NCBI GenBank assembly: GCA_963775635.1
Contig: CAVZJO010000007.1
Coordinates: 62,001-126,000 of the forward strand
Direction: 5' to 3'
DNA: 64,000 nucleotides
Source of the DNA: JALORV01 sp963775635
GTDB taxonomy: Bacteria > Pseudomonadota > Gammaproteobacteria > Burkholderiales > Burkholderiaceae_F
Shown here: positions 57,472-64,000 of the stretch, one piece after another
Position numbering within the stretch: position 1 is the stretch's first letter
Layout: each line of letters begins with the position of its first letter
Notes under the pieces: generated by a model
Database searches by the model: none
Told to the model about the DNA's origin: nothing
Seen by the model: the letters and a program-made list of their open reading frames with translations, nothing else
Made by a program: the position numbers and the translations under genes

Positions 57472-57500
57472 GATGTCCGGTTTGCTGTCCGGGCTGCGTC
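57472..57500 (+). promoter_or_regulatory. ECF-type promoter of peptide 2
   Basis: GATGTCCGG (57472-57480), 16 bases, CGTC (57497-57500). Just upstream is the small palindrome CGTGAA-TT-TTCACG (57456-57469); the same place before peptide 1 has an imperfect version. The 40 bases before the ATG equal those of peptide 1. Confidence 0.72.
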
Positions 57501-57580
57501 CCTTCCATCAAGAGACAGCAATTCGCTGGCTCGGTTGAACGGGAAACGCGGCTCGGCCGCACCAACGAAGCGAGGACATC

Positions 57581-57736
57581 ATGACGAAGCAAATCACGCA
57601 CAAGACCGTCGCCGCCGCCGTCGCTGCCGTCACGACGCTGGTGCTGTTCAGTGCTGTCGCCGGTCTGGCTGATAGCGACCGCGCTGCCACGCTGGCCGCG
57701 CAAATCAAGCCGACCACGATCGCTGCCGCGCGGTGA
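57581..57736 (+). CDS. Small exported or membrane peptide 2 of the sigma/kinase island
   Basis: A 51-residue near-copy of peptide 1: TKQITHKT, hydrophobic VAAAVAAVTTLVLFSAVAGLA, then DSDRAATLAAQIKPTTIAAAR. Differences from peptide 1 are a few substitutions and one added residue near the end, so the coding frame is kept. It uses the same GAGGA site and leader. It lies just after kinase D, as peptide 1 lies after kinase A, so promoter and peptide move as a unit. Export signal or single membrane anchor are both possible. Confidence 0.72.
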   Translation: MTKQITHKTVAAAVAAVTTLVLFSAVAGLADSDRAATLAAQIKPTTIAAAR

Positions 57737-57937
57737 CTTCCTCCGGACTCTGGGCGTCACGAGACACAACCGCCGGCAGGTGTGAATCTGCCGGCCCGTT
57801 GACCCTCAATCGTCCATGGTCTGGGCGGCACGGAAGGCATCAAATGCACGGCATCCGCAGCTTGCGTTCCAAGCGGCGGCGAACCCACCTCGGTTGACGA
57901 GATGGCCCATCGACAAAGTGCAAACGTGGAGAGTGCC

Positions 57938-58111
57938 ATGATGAAATCAATGCTTATGCGAGCCGTCGGCACCGTGGCCGCCGCCGCCACGACGTTCGCG
58001 CTGTTCAGCGCGGTCGCGTCGCTGGCTGACGGAGACCGGGCGGCGCTGCTAGCCGCTCGGACCGCGCCGACTTCGGTGGCTTCGAGCGCTGCGGGTCCGC
58101 AACTGCGGTAG
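57938..58111 (+). CDS. Small exported or membrane peptide 3, divergent member
   Basis: A 57-residue peptide: MMKSMLMRAVGTVAAAATTFALFSAVASLADGDRA and onwards, in which FALFSAVASLADGDRAALLAA lines up with LVLFSAVAGLADSDRAATLAA of peptide 2. A GGAGAG site lies just before the paired ATGs at 57938/57941. The frame is open to 57902, but that start has no ribosome site. No copy of the GATGTCCG-N16-CGTC motif is present before it, so it may be transcribed from the peptide 2 promoter. The tail APTSVASSAAGPQLR is unique. Confidence 0.62.
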   Translation: MMKSMLMRAVGTVAAAATTFALFSAVASLADGDRAALLAARTAPTSVASSAAGPQLR

Positions 58112-58163
58112 TTCGCATTCTTCGACGCCCCGGTCGCGCTTACCGCACGCGGCCAGTGCTCGA

Positions 58164-58845
58164 ATCGGGTAGGAGGCAGGGTCACCCCTGCCGTCCTCCC
58201 ACACCACCGTACATACGGTTCCGTATACGGCGGTTCCTGTCGGGGGCCGAAGCCCCGTGAGTTTGTGTTTCGTTCAGCGTGTCGCCTGAGATCCATCGAG
58301 CACCGCGCCGGCGATCCGCGACTTCCGGTCGCGGCACGTCCGAGGCGGCCCGCGGCCTGCGCCGCGGCTTCTGCTCTGAATGCACAGAGAGCACGCGCGA
58401 CTGTCCACTCGTGACAGGTTCAGCCCTTTGCCGTCGCGGTTGCCGACGACTACTACGGCCTCTGCTGACTCCTGCCAACCCATCCCGGCACCTCTCGACG
58501 CCGGTAGCACAAGGCAGGCTGACAGGCCTCCCAGGGTAAGACGCGCGACCTTCGCTGCAGATACCCGCCGCATCTACTCCTTCACCTTCCGGATAGTTTC
58601 GGGCTTCGAGTTGCTTTGCCCTCTCGCCCAAGTGAAGTTGCCTCATATGCGATTCCTGTTCGTCGGGCCACAGCTTTGCGTACAGCTTCCTTCAGATTCC
58701 GCCTCGCGACGGACACCCTTGCTGTGCGGCTAACGGTTCCCACTATCAAGGTCCGTAGGGGACTTTCACCCCCAAGTCGTCCAACTCGCCACCACAGCGA
58801 CCTGAACAGCGCCAGTCACGGCGCTACGCGCCATGCCTGGCGCAC
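58164..58845 (-). mobile_element. Class C group II intron lacking its reverse transcriptase
   Basis: On the minus strand the element begins GTGCGCCAGGCATGGCGCG (58845), the usual GTGCG intron start, seven bases after a rho-independent terminator, which is the target habit of class C introns. It ends with a textbook domain V hairpin (58204-58233) and a domain VI stem with a bulged A near CTCCTACCCGAT (58164-58203). Full class C introns are near 2 kb with a 400-plus-residue reverse transcriptase in domain IV; this one is 682 bases and the enzyme is missing. Short frames inside (such as MRQLHLGERAKQLEARN) are intron RNA or ORF remnants. The exact 3' edge could be off by one or two bases. Confidence 0.8.
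58204..58233 (-). ncRNA. Group II intron domain V
   Basis: Minus-strand CCGCCGUA-UACG-GAAC-CGUA-UG-UACGGUGG folds into two stems with a GAAC tetraloop and a two-base bulge on the 3' side; all eight lower pairs form (one is G-U). This is the catalytic hairpin of group II introns. Confidence 0.85.
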
Positions 58846-58851
58846 AAACGC

Positions 58852-58877
58852 AAAAGCCCGGCCTAGGCCGGGCTTTT
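58852..58877 (-). terminator. Rho-independent terminator of the 58-residue gene
   Basis: A perfect 26-base palindrome, AAAAGCCCGGCC / GGCCGGGCTTTT with a TA centre, lies about 77 bases after the small gene's stop. The group II intron is inserted just beyond it. Confidence 0.85.
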
Positions 58878-58953
58878 GTCTTTGGGAAGTGCTGCTGCCC
58901 TGGGCGCGGGCGGCGCCACGGGACCGGCGCAGCGCGCTGCCGGCGCGCCGGGC

Positions 58954-59130
58954 TCAGTTGGTCCGCGTGGCGGTGATGGTGACCCGCTCCAGCGCCACCA
59001 CCGGGCTGTTGAATTGTTCTTGCGGCTGCATCCCGGCCACGGTGCTGCCCAGAACCACGGCACTCGTGATGATCGCAGCGGCGAATGCGGCCAGGCGGGC
59101 GGCGACAGAGGTGGTGTAGGTGGCGTTCAT
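58954..59130 (-). CDS. Small exported protein, 58 residues
   Basis: Start MNATYTTSVAARLAAFAAAI, then ITSAVVLGSTVAGMQPQEQF and a mature-looking end NSPVVALERVTITATRTN. The hydrophobic stretch is signal-like. An AGGA site precedes the ATG and a strong terminator follows, both of which support a real gene. Its plan (short charged start, hydrophobic core, polar tail) is like the three island peptides, but the sequence is only weakly similar. Small proteins of this shape are common in Burkholderiales with no known role. Confidence 0.68.
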   Translation of the reverse strand: MNATYTTSVAARLAAFAAAIITSAVVLGSTVAGMQPQEQFNSPVVALERVTITATRTN

Positions 59131-59413
59131 GGTGCGGTCCTTGGTGATGGGGCGTTTTCGATGGACGCACTGTAGGCAGCCGGCTTGACGCTTGCGAGCG
59201 ACTTGCGACGGTCCGCAGGATTCGCGGCGTGAACTGCAACGGCGCTTTGGTCGCGCTTGCCGGCCATTTGGCCGTCCATCGCGCCAGCGCGCAGTTCATC
59301 GCGCCCAGCGACCGTTCACGCCGGAATTCGACGTTGCGAAACGTCGGTTCAGCAAAATTCGGAGGTAGACGCGCCGGCAGATGGAAATAGAGTCCGGCGG
59401 GCGCCGGCAGCGT

Positions 59414-60247
59414 CTAGTTCGAGTCCGGGGCCTTCAGGCGTGCCGGGCGCGACGCGGTATCGATCATGAATTCGAAGTGGCGATCGGACCAGTGGTCAGG
59501 ATCGGCGGCTTCGAACGTGCGCTCATAGAACGTGACCAGACCGTCGGTGCGCACCAACAGCGTCGTTGTCGCCCGCGTACCGTAGCCCTTGGCGCGGATC
59601 TGAATGGCGGAAAGCACGCGCTCCCAGTCGAGCGGTACCCCGGTGGCCGGCAAGTCGGACTCGCGCGCGAGTTCTCGGTCGGCCATCAGCTCCAGCAGGC
59701 TTTCGATGCTGACACGGTTTGCGATCGAGCAGGCGAATTGCGAAACCGCGCGCGTCACCTTCGGCCATGGCGTGTCGAGAAATGCATTCGACAACCCGTA
59801 GACACCAGGCTCGAGCGCACGCGCCTGCGTGCCGAGCCGATTGCTGAAGTAGTGCAGCGAACCGGCTGACTGACCGCCCGCTGGCATCAGATCACCGGCA
59901 ATCAGATTGAAGCCGTTGAACACCGGCGTCCGATGCGAATGCCGATCGAGCCAACGGTCGACGCGCTCCGGCGTCTGCAGCGCGGCCAGCACGAGTGCGC
60001 CGCGCGACGGTGCATGCGGATTCCGCTCGGTCGCAGCACGGACGTTGGTCAGCGTCGCGACACGTCCGCGTCGTGTAATGCCGAACCAAGTGCCGCCGGC
60101 CTCCTCATCCTGCCCGGCCAGCAGCGAGACGGCCTGGCCCCACCAGGCCGCGGGCCGCGTGCGACGCGTATAGAACTCGTCCCGGTTACCCGCGAGGATC
60201 AGCGGATAGTCGGGATGAGCACGCCACGCGAAAACGATCAGGCACAT
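59414..60247 (-). CDS. NRDE-family protein (TANGO2-like, DUF833)
   Basis: A 277-residue cytoplasmic protein. It starts MCLIVFAWRAHPDYPLILAGNRDEFYTRRT, whose N-terminal cysteine and NRDE motif define the family. Others are GGTWFGITRRGRVATLTNVR and YGLSNAFLDTPWPKV. TANGO2 proteins are linked to haem movement in eukaryotes and the N-terminal Cys suggests an Ntn-hydrolase-like fold; the bacterial role is not settled. It is a single gene with 283 bases of non-coding DNA on its 5'-distal side (59131-59413), where I see only a weak CGACGTT/AACGTCG hairpin. Confidence 0.9.
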   Translation of the reverse strand: MCLIVFAWRAHPDYPLILAGNRDEFYTRRTRPAAWWGQAVSLLAGQDEEAGGTWFGITRRGRVATLTNVRAATERNPHAPSRGALVLAALQTPERVDRWLDRHSHRTPVFNGFNLIAGDLMPAGGQSAGSLHYFSNRLGTQARALEPGVYGLSNAFLDTPWPKVTRAVSQFACSIANRVSIESLLELMADRELARESDLPATGVPLDWERVLSAIQIRAKGYGTRATTTLLVRTDGLVTFYERTFEAADPDHWSDRHFEFMIDTASRPARLKAPDSN

Positions 60248-60289
60248 AGCGTCAAATTTTTCGACATACCCAAAGTCTTCGACACACCG

Positions 60290-60574
60290 TCACAGCATTC
60301 GAAATCGTTCGACGCGTCGAGCGGCCGTCAGTTCCTGCGGCAGTCCGCTCGCGCGAACCGCCGCGCTGAGTGCGGCTTCGAAAGCACCTGGATCACGGAT
60401 GCCTTCATACACCTCCATCCACGTCGGTGTCGACCCAAGCTCAACGCGCTCCTCCAGCCGCGCCCGAACCGCGCTGCCGACTGCCAGCGTTTCCAGCATC
60501 GCCCGCAATGCAGGCAACGCGGCCACCGACGGCGCCGGGTAGTACACATACCAGTTCTCGGCCGCGTTGCTCAT
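60290..60574 (-). CDS. DUF4936-like protein
   Basis: A 94-residue protein: NAAENWYVYYPAPSVAALPALRAML, then TPTWMEVYEGIRDPGAFEAAL and GLPQELTAARRVERFRML. The WYVYY start and the EVYEG motif fit DUF4936, a small antibiotic-biosynthesis-monooxygenase-like fold common in betaproteobacteria beside ygfZ. Its ATG overlaps the ygfZ stop (ATGA), so translation is coupled. The function is unknown. Confidence 0.8.
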   Translation of the reverse strand: MSNAAENWYVYYPAPSVAALPALRAMLETLAVGSAVRARLEERVELGSTPTWMEVYEGIRDPGAFEAALSAAVRASGLPQELTAARRVERFRML

Positions 60575-61587
60575 GCCGTCGGGTCGAACAAGGCATAAGG
60601 CAGCGGTCGTACCTGCAGCATGGCACCGCTCGAATCGCCCAGATGCAGCGCGCCCGCTTCGAGCCGGTCAATCGGCGCCTCGAACAGCAGATCGCAGCCG
60701 CCGCCCGGCGCTCGCGCTGACATGACAACCGTGCCGACCGCTTGTCCATCCGACGAGTGGACGATGTCCGATCCGGCAAGCGGCGGATCGTCTGCGTTGA
60801 CATGCGCCGGACGCATCCTGCGCTTGAGCTTGCCGAGATACTGGCTGCGCGCAACGATCTCCTGGCCCGGATAACAGCCTTTCTTGAAATCCACGCCACC
60901 CAGCACCTCGAAGTTGATCATCTGAGGCACGAACTTCTCCTGCGTCGCAGCGAACACGGTCGGCACCGCTGCGTCGACTTCGGACCACCACCACACGTCA
61001 CTTGCCACCCGCGCAATGTCTTCCAGTCCAACTGGCAGTACGTTGCTGCTGTCAACGCTAAGCAGGAAACGGTCCTGCGCACGTGGCGCAGGCCGCAGTC
61101 GGCTGACTCGTACACCCATTTCGGCGATGGAGGTGCCGGGCATCTCCGGGGCCGGCAGGCCGGAAGCGCGCAGCGCCTCCGCGGCCCCGACGCCCAGCAA
61201 ACCGCAGGAGATGGACCGATCGCTGTGATCAGCCAGTTTGACCTTCGAACGCAGCACGAACATCGTCAGCCGGCGCTGGACTGTGGCGAGTATGTCGGCC
61301 GGAAGCTGCAATATGACGGCATCGCCGTCGCGCCACTGATGGAATGTCGCGAGCAGGCGACCCTTGACCGTGCAGTAGCCGTTCAGCTGGAAGGCACTGG
61401 TGTCAAGTTGCTCGACATCATTGGTCAACTGCGACTGCAGGAAGCGCAGCGTGTCGGGTCCATCGACGCGGATCGTGCCGAGTTCACTCAGCGTCGCCAG
61501 GACGGGCGCGCGCAATGCCGTTGCAAGTTCATCGGCCGGTGCCGTAAAGGCGCCGCTTGCACGCGGCCTCGCTAGATCGTGAGGCAT
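60571..61587 (-). CDS. ygfZ: Folate-binding protein YgfZ
   Basis: A 338-residue protein of the GcvT-like fold, needed with tetrahydrofolate to maintain some Fe-S enzymes. The signature KGCYPGQEIVARSQYLGKLKRRM has the invariant cysteine. The start region (LSELGTIRVDGPDTLRFLQSQLTNDVEQLD) is typical. The ATG at 61587 is 54 bases from the divergent mltG ATG. The DUF4936-like gene overlaps its end. Confidence 0.95.
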   Translation of the reverse strand: MPHDLARPRASGAFTAPADELATALRAPVLATLSELGTIRVDGPDTLRFLQSQLTNDVEQLDTSAFQLNGYCTVKGRLLATFHQWRDGDAVILQLPADILATVQRRLTMFVLRSKVKLADHSDRSISCGLLGVGAAEALRASGLPAPEMPGTSIAEMGVRVSRLRPAPRAQDRFLLSVDSSNVLPVGLEDIARVASDVWWWSEVDAAVPTVFAATQEKFVPQMINFEVLGGVDFKKGCYPGQEIVARSQYLGKLKRRMRPAHVNADDPPLAGSDIVHSSDGQAVGTVVMSARAPGGGCDLLFEAPIDRLEAGALHLGDSSGAMLQVRPLPYALFDPTA

Positions 61588-61641
61588 GGCGGATTCAGGA
61601 TCGTTTGCATGTGCCGATTATCATAGGAGCGGTCTGCCGCA

Positions 61642-62676
61642 ATGTTGCCGGAAATGCCGAAAAGTTCGCGCACGCTGAAGGCTGTCGTGCTGGGCGTGCT
61701 GGGCCTGCTCGCGCTGGCCGCTGCGGCTCTTGCGGTGGCACGCTGGTATGTGGTGGCGCGTCCGCTGCCAATCAATGCGGAGCGCATCGAATTTCGGGTG
61801 AAGGCCGGCTCCTCGGTGCGCGCCATCGCACAGGCTGCCCGCGCGGCAGGACTCGATGTGGATGAATTGGCGCTGGCCGCGCTCGCGCGGCTGACCGGCA
61901 CGTCGCAGAACCTGCGCGCCGGCAAGTACTCGGTCGATCGCGGTACGACGCTGATGCAGCTGCTTGCCAAGCTGAGCACGGGCGACGTGCTGCGCGAACG
62001 AATCACCATCGTCGAAGGCATCACGTTCCGCGAGATGCGCGCGGTGCTCGCGGCGAGTCCCGAATTGCGCCAGGACTCGGCCGGCATGTCGCCTCAGCAA
62101 CTGCTGCAGGCAATCGGGGCGACGGAGACGAGCCCGGAGGGCCTGTTCGCGCCCGACACCTACGTCTACGACGCGGGCACCAGCGATCTCGACCTCTGGC
62201 GCCGGGCCTACCGGGCGCAGGCCGATGCGCTGCAGGCCGTGTGGTCATCCCGCAGGCCGGATCTGCCGTACGAATCGCCGTATCAGGCGCTGATCATGGC
62301 TTCGATCATCGAGAAGGAAACCGGGCAGGCATCCGAGCGCCCGATGATCGGCGGCGTGTTCGTCAACCGGCTCAGACGCGGAATGCTGCTGCAGACCGAT
62401 CCCACGGTGATCTACGGTCTCGGCGACCGCTTCGACGGCAACCTGCGCAAGCGTGATCTGACAACCGATACGCCGTACAACTCCTACACAAGGCCGGGCC
62501 TGCCACCGACGCCCATCGCGCTGCCGGGTCGGGCATCGATCGAAGCCGCCCTGCGGCCTGCCGCCACGGATGCGCTGTACTTCGTCGCACGCGGCGATGG
62601 CACCTCGGAATTTTCCAGTTCCGTGGACGCGCACAATCGCGCGGTCGACAAGTTCCAGCGGGGCACGGGCCGATGA
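61642..62676 (+). CDS. mltG: Endolytic murein transglycosylase MltG
   Basis: A 344-residue membrane-anchored enzyme that cuts growing glycan strands. One N-terminal helix (VVLGVLGLLALAAAALAVARW) is followed by a LysM-like region and the YceG domain with the catalytic glutamate in ASIIEKETG (about residue 225). Other motifs are VFVNRLRRGMLLQTDPTVIYGLG, TPYNSYTRPGLPPTPIALPG and LYFVARGDGTSEFSSS. It is followed by tmk with an ATGA overlap, the common betaproteobacterial order. The start at ATG 61642 has AGGAG 13 bases upstream; ATG 61654 is an alternative. Confidence 0.95.
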   Translation: MLPEMPKSSRTLKAVVLGVLGLLALAAAALAVARWYVVARPLPINAERIEFRVKAGSSVRAIAQAARAAGLDVDELALAALARLTGTSQNLRAGKYSVDRGTTLMQLLAKLSTGDVLRERITIVEGITFREMRAVLAASPELRQDSAGMSPQQLLQAIGATETSPEGLFAPDTYVYDAGTSDLDLWRRAYRAQADALQAVWSSRRPDLPYESPYQALIMASIIEKETGQASERPMIGGVFVNRLRRGMLLQTDPTVIYGLGDRFDGNLRKRDLTTDTPYNSYTRPGLPPTPIALPGRASIEAALRPAATDALYFVARGDGTSEFSSSVDAHNRAVDKFQRGTGR

Positions 62677-63296
62677 CCGAGCGCGGCCGCTTCATCACGT
62701 TCGAAGGCATCGACGGTGCCGGCAAGAGCACACAGATCGACGTTTTCGCGGACGCGCTGCGCGAGCGAGGGCTCAACCTCGTAATCACACGCGAGCCGGG
62801 GGGCACGCCGCTCGGAGAGTCGCTGCGCCAGATGATCCTTGGCGAGAAAATGGAGCGTGAAACGGAGACCCTGCTGCTGTTCGCGGCACGCGCGGAGCAT
62901 CTCGCCCGTGTGATCCACCCAGCGCTGGCGGCCGGCCAATGGGTCCTGTGCGACCGCTTCACCGACGCCACGTACGCTTATCAGGCTGGCGGACGCGGCC
63001 TCGCGGTCGAGCGCATCGCGACGTTGGAGGATTGGGTGCACGCCGACCTGCAGCCCGATCTGACGCTGCTGTTCGACTTGCCGCCCGGCGTCGCGGCACA
63101 GCGCCTGTCCGGCGCGCGCACCGCCGATCGCTTCGAGTCCGAGCAGGAAGAATTCTTCGGCAAGGTGCGCGCACAGTATCTCGAGCGCGCAGCCGCAAAC
63201 CCCGAGCGCTTCTTCATCGTCGACGGCACGCGAGCGCCCGATGAATTGCGTGCCCAGCTGAGCGAGCTCGCCCGTAGTGGCACGTGGAACCGCTGA
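62673..63296 (+). CDS. tmk: Thymidylate kinase
   Basis: A 207-residue dTMP kinase, which makes dTDP for DNA synthesis. The P-loop FEGIDGAGKSTQ, the TREPGGTPLGE substrate loop, the DRFTDATYAYQAGGRG motif and the LFDLPPGVAAQRL lid region are all clear. The ATG overlaps the mltG stop and the gene runs into holB by overlap, so these three are one transcript. Confidence 0.96.
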   Translation: MTERGRFITFEGIDGAGKSTQIDVFADALRERGLNLVITREPGGTPLGESLRQMILGEKMERETETLLLFAARAEHLARVIHPALAAGQWVLCDRFTDATYAYQAGGRGLAVERIATLEDWVHADLQPDLTLLFDLPPGVAAQRLSGARTADRFESEQEEFFGKVRAQYLERAAANPERFFIVDGTRAPDELRAQLSELARSGTWNR

Positions 63297-64000
63297 CCCC
63301 ATTGACGTGGCAGGACCAGCTGTGGCGCCAGCTGCTGACATCGCGCGATCGCATGCCGCATGCGCTGCTGCTGCATGGGCCGCGGGGAATCGGCAAGCGC
63401 CACTTCGCGCGTGCTCTCGCGCAGGCGCTGCTGTGTGAAGCACCTGGAGAGCAGGGAGCCGCGTGCGGCCATTGCGCGGGCTGCCAGTTGATCGCGGCAG
63501 ACAATCATCCGGATCTGCGCTGGCTGCTGCCGAGCGTGGATCTGCCCGAGCGCGACGAAACAGAGGAAGGCGAGGCCATGGTGGCCGAGCCGGCCTCGGC
63601 GGCCAAGCCCTCCAAGGCGAGCCGGGAGATCAAGATCGATCAGGTACGGGACATCGGCGACTTCCTCGCGCTCGCGTCGCACCGGGGTGGACGCCGCGTT
63701 GTTCTGCTGATCCCCGCGGAGGCGCTGAATGCGCCGGCCGCCAACGCGCTGCTGAAGATCCTGGAAGAGCCGCCGGGCGGGACGGTGTTCATCGCAGTCA
63801 GCGACGCGATCGACGCCGTACTCCCGACGGTGCGGTCGCGCTGCGTATTACTGCGCGTGCCGGTTCCGGATCAGCGCGCGGCGCTGGCCTGGCTCAAGGC
63901 TCGCGGTATTGAGGATGCCGAGATCCGCCTCGCCGAGGCAGGCGGTGCGCCGGTTGGTCTGGATGATGAGGGCACCGACGATTCGCGCCGGCTGAGTCCG
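63284..64000 (+). CDS. holB: DNA polymerase III delta-prime subunit, 3' end outside the window
   Basis: A clamp-loader subunit cut off by the window edge; 239 codons are visible and open to base 64000. The start is GTG 63284 (VEPLTPLTWQDQLWRQLL), inside the end of tmk. It has HALLLHGPRGIGKRHFARALAQALLC (a degenerate P-loop), the zinc finger C-x8-C-x2-C-x2-C (near residues 47-62), IKIDQVRDIGDFLALASHRGGRRVVLL and NALLKILEEPPGGTVFI with the SRC motif. It loads the beta clamp together with gamma/tau and delta. Confidence 0.93.
   Translation, partial: MEPLTPLTWQDQLWRQLLTSRDRMPHALLLHGPRGIGKRHFARALAQALLCEAPGEQGAACGHCAGCQLIAADNHPDLRWLLPSVDLPERDETEEGEAMVAEPASAAKPSKASREIKIDQVRDIGDFLALASHRGGRRVVLLIPAEALNAPAANALLKILEEPPGGTVFIAVSDAIDAVLPTVRSRCVLLRVPVPDQRAALAWLKARGIEDAEIRLAEAGGAPVGLDDEGTDDSRRLSP

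Noticed and set aside
57737..57937. ECF-type promoter before peptide 3
   Set aside because: I found CCTCCGG and CGTC but only 8 bases apart; nothing fits the 16-base rule.
58182..58646. A 154-codon minus-strand frame inside the group II intron
   Set aside because: It runs through domain V RNA and lacks any reverse-transcriptase motif, so it is intron RNA, not a gene.
59326..59347. CGACGTT/AACGTCG hairpin in the gap before the NRDE gene end
   Set aside because: No U-run follows and the stem is short; there is no support for a terminator or operator.
60761..60795. GATGTCCGA followed by CGTC inside ygfZ
   Set aside because: Spacing is 17, the first block differs at the last base, and it is antisense within a conserved gene.

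Overview
The window is GC-rich, almost fully coding DNA. Gene order and protein types point to a betaproteobacterium of the Burkholderiales kind: mltG-tmk-holB, a selO-msrB-yciB-bolA-ppiC operon, ygfZ next to a DUF4936-type gene, a 1338-residue purL, and many TonB receptors and liv genes. This is inferred from gene content, not from a phylogenetic marker. No tRNA, rRNA or CRISPR array was seen.

Layout. 1-9.5 kb: a fused HyuA/HyuB 5-oxoprolinase, a 332-bp inverted-repeat element, an HDOD signalling protein and purL. 9.5-18 kb: a Skp/OmpH-like chaperone, an autotransporter-type barrel protein, two atypical winged-helix regulators flanking a MarR regulator, a TonB-dependent receptor coupled to a small secreted protein, and a GNAT enzyme. 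18-22 kb: the minus-strand selO-msrB-yciB-bolA-ppiC operon, with a MITE-like element against the selO ribosome binding site. 22-37 kb: a catabolic operon of acyl-CoA ligase, branched-chain-type ABC transporter (substrate-binding protein, LivHMGF), fused enoyl-CoA hydratase/3-hydroxyacyl-CoA dehydrogenase, acyl-CoA dehydrogenase, two SDRs, an MDR reductase and an epoxide-hydrolase-like enzyme. 37-41.5 kb: an M16 peptidase, a thioesterase, a GNAT, an unknown protein and a HigBA toxin-antitoxin pair.

41.6-58.1 kb is the most unusual region. It holds four Ser/Thr kinase genes (kinase, one membrane helix, TPR-like C-terminus), an ECF sigma factor of the kinase-linked type (ECF43/TIGR02999-like), three related small exported peptides and a frameshifted TonB receptor. 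Four places carry the same two-block promoter, GATGTCCG(G/C) then 16 bases then CGTC: before kinase A, before the sigma gene, and before peptides 1 and 2. I read this as a self-controlled regulon in which the kinases probably switch the sigma factor by phosphorylation and the small peptides are a main output. Kinases B, C and D are broken by many single-base insertions, densest where the copies are most alike. Misassembly or poor polishing of a repeat is as likely as real decay.

58.1-64 kb: a reverse-transcriptase-less class C group II intron sitting just after a rho-independent terminator, the small gene that terminator serves, then housekeeping genes (NRDE protein, DUF4936-like, ygfZ, mltG, tmk, and holB running off the end).
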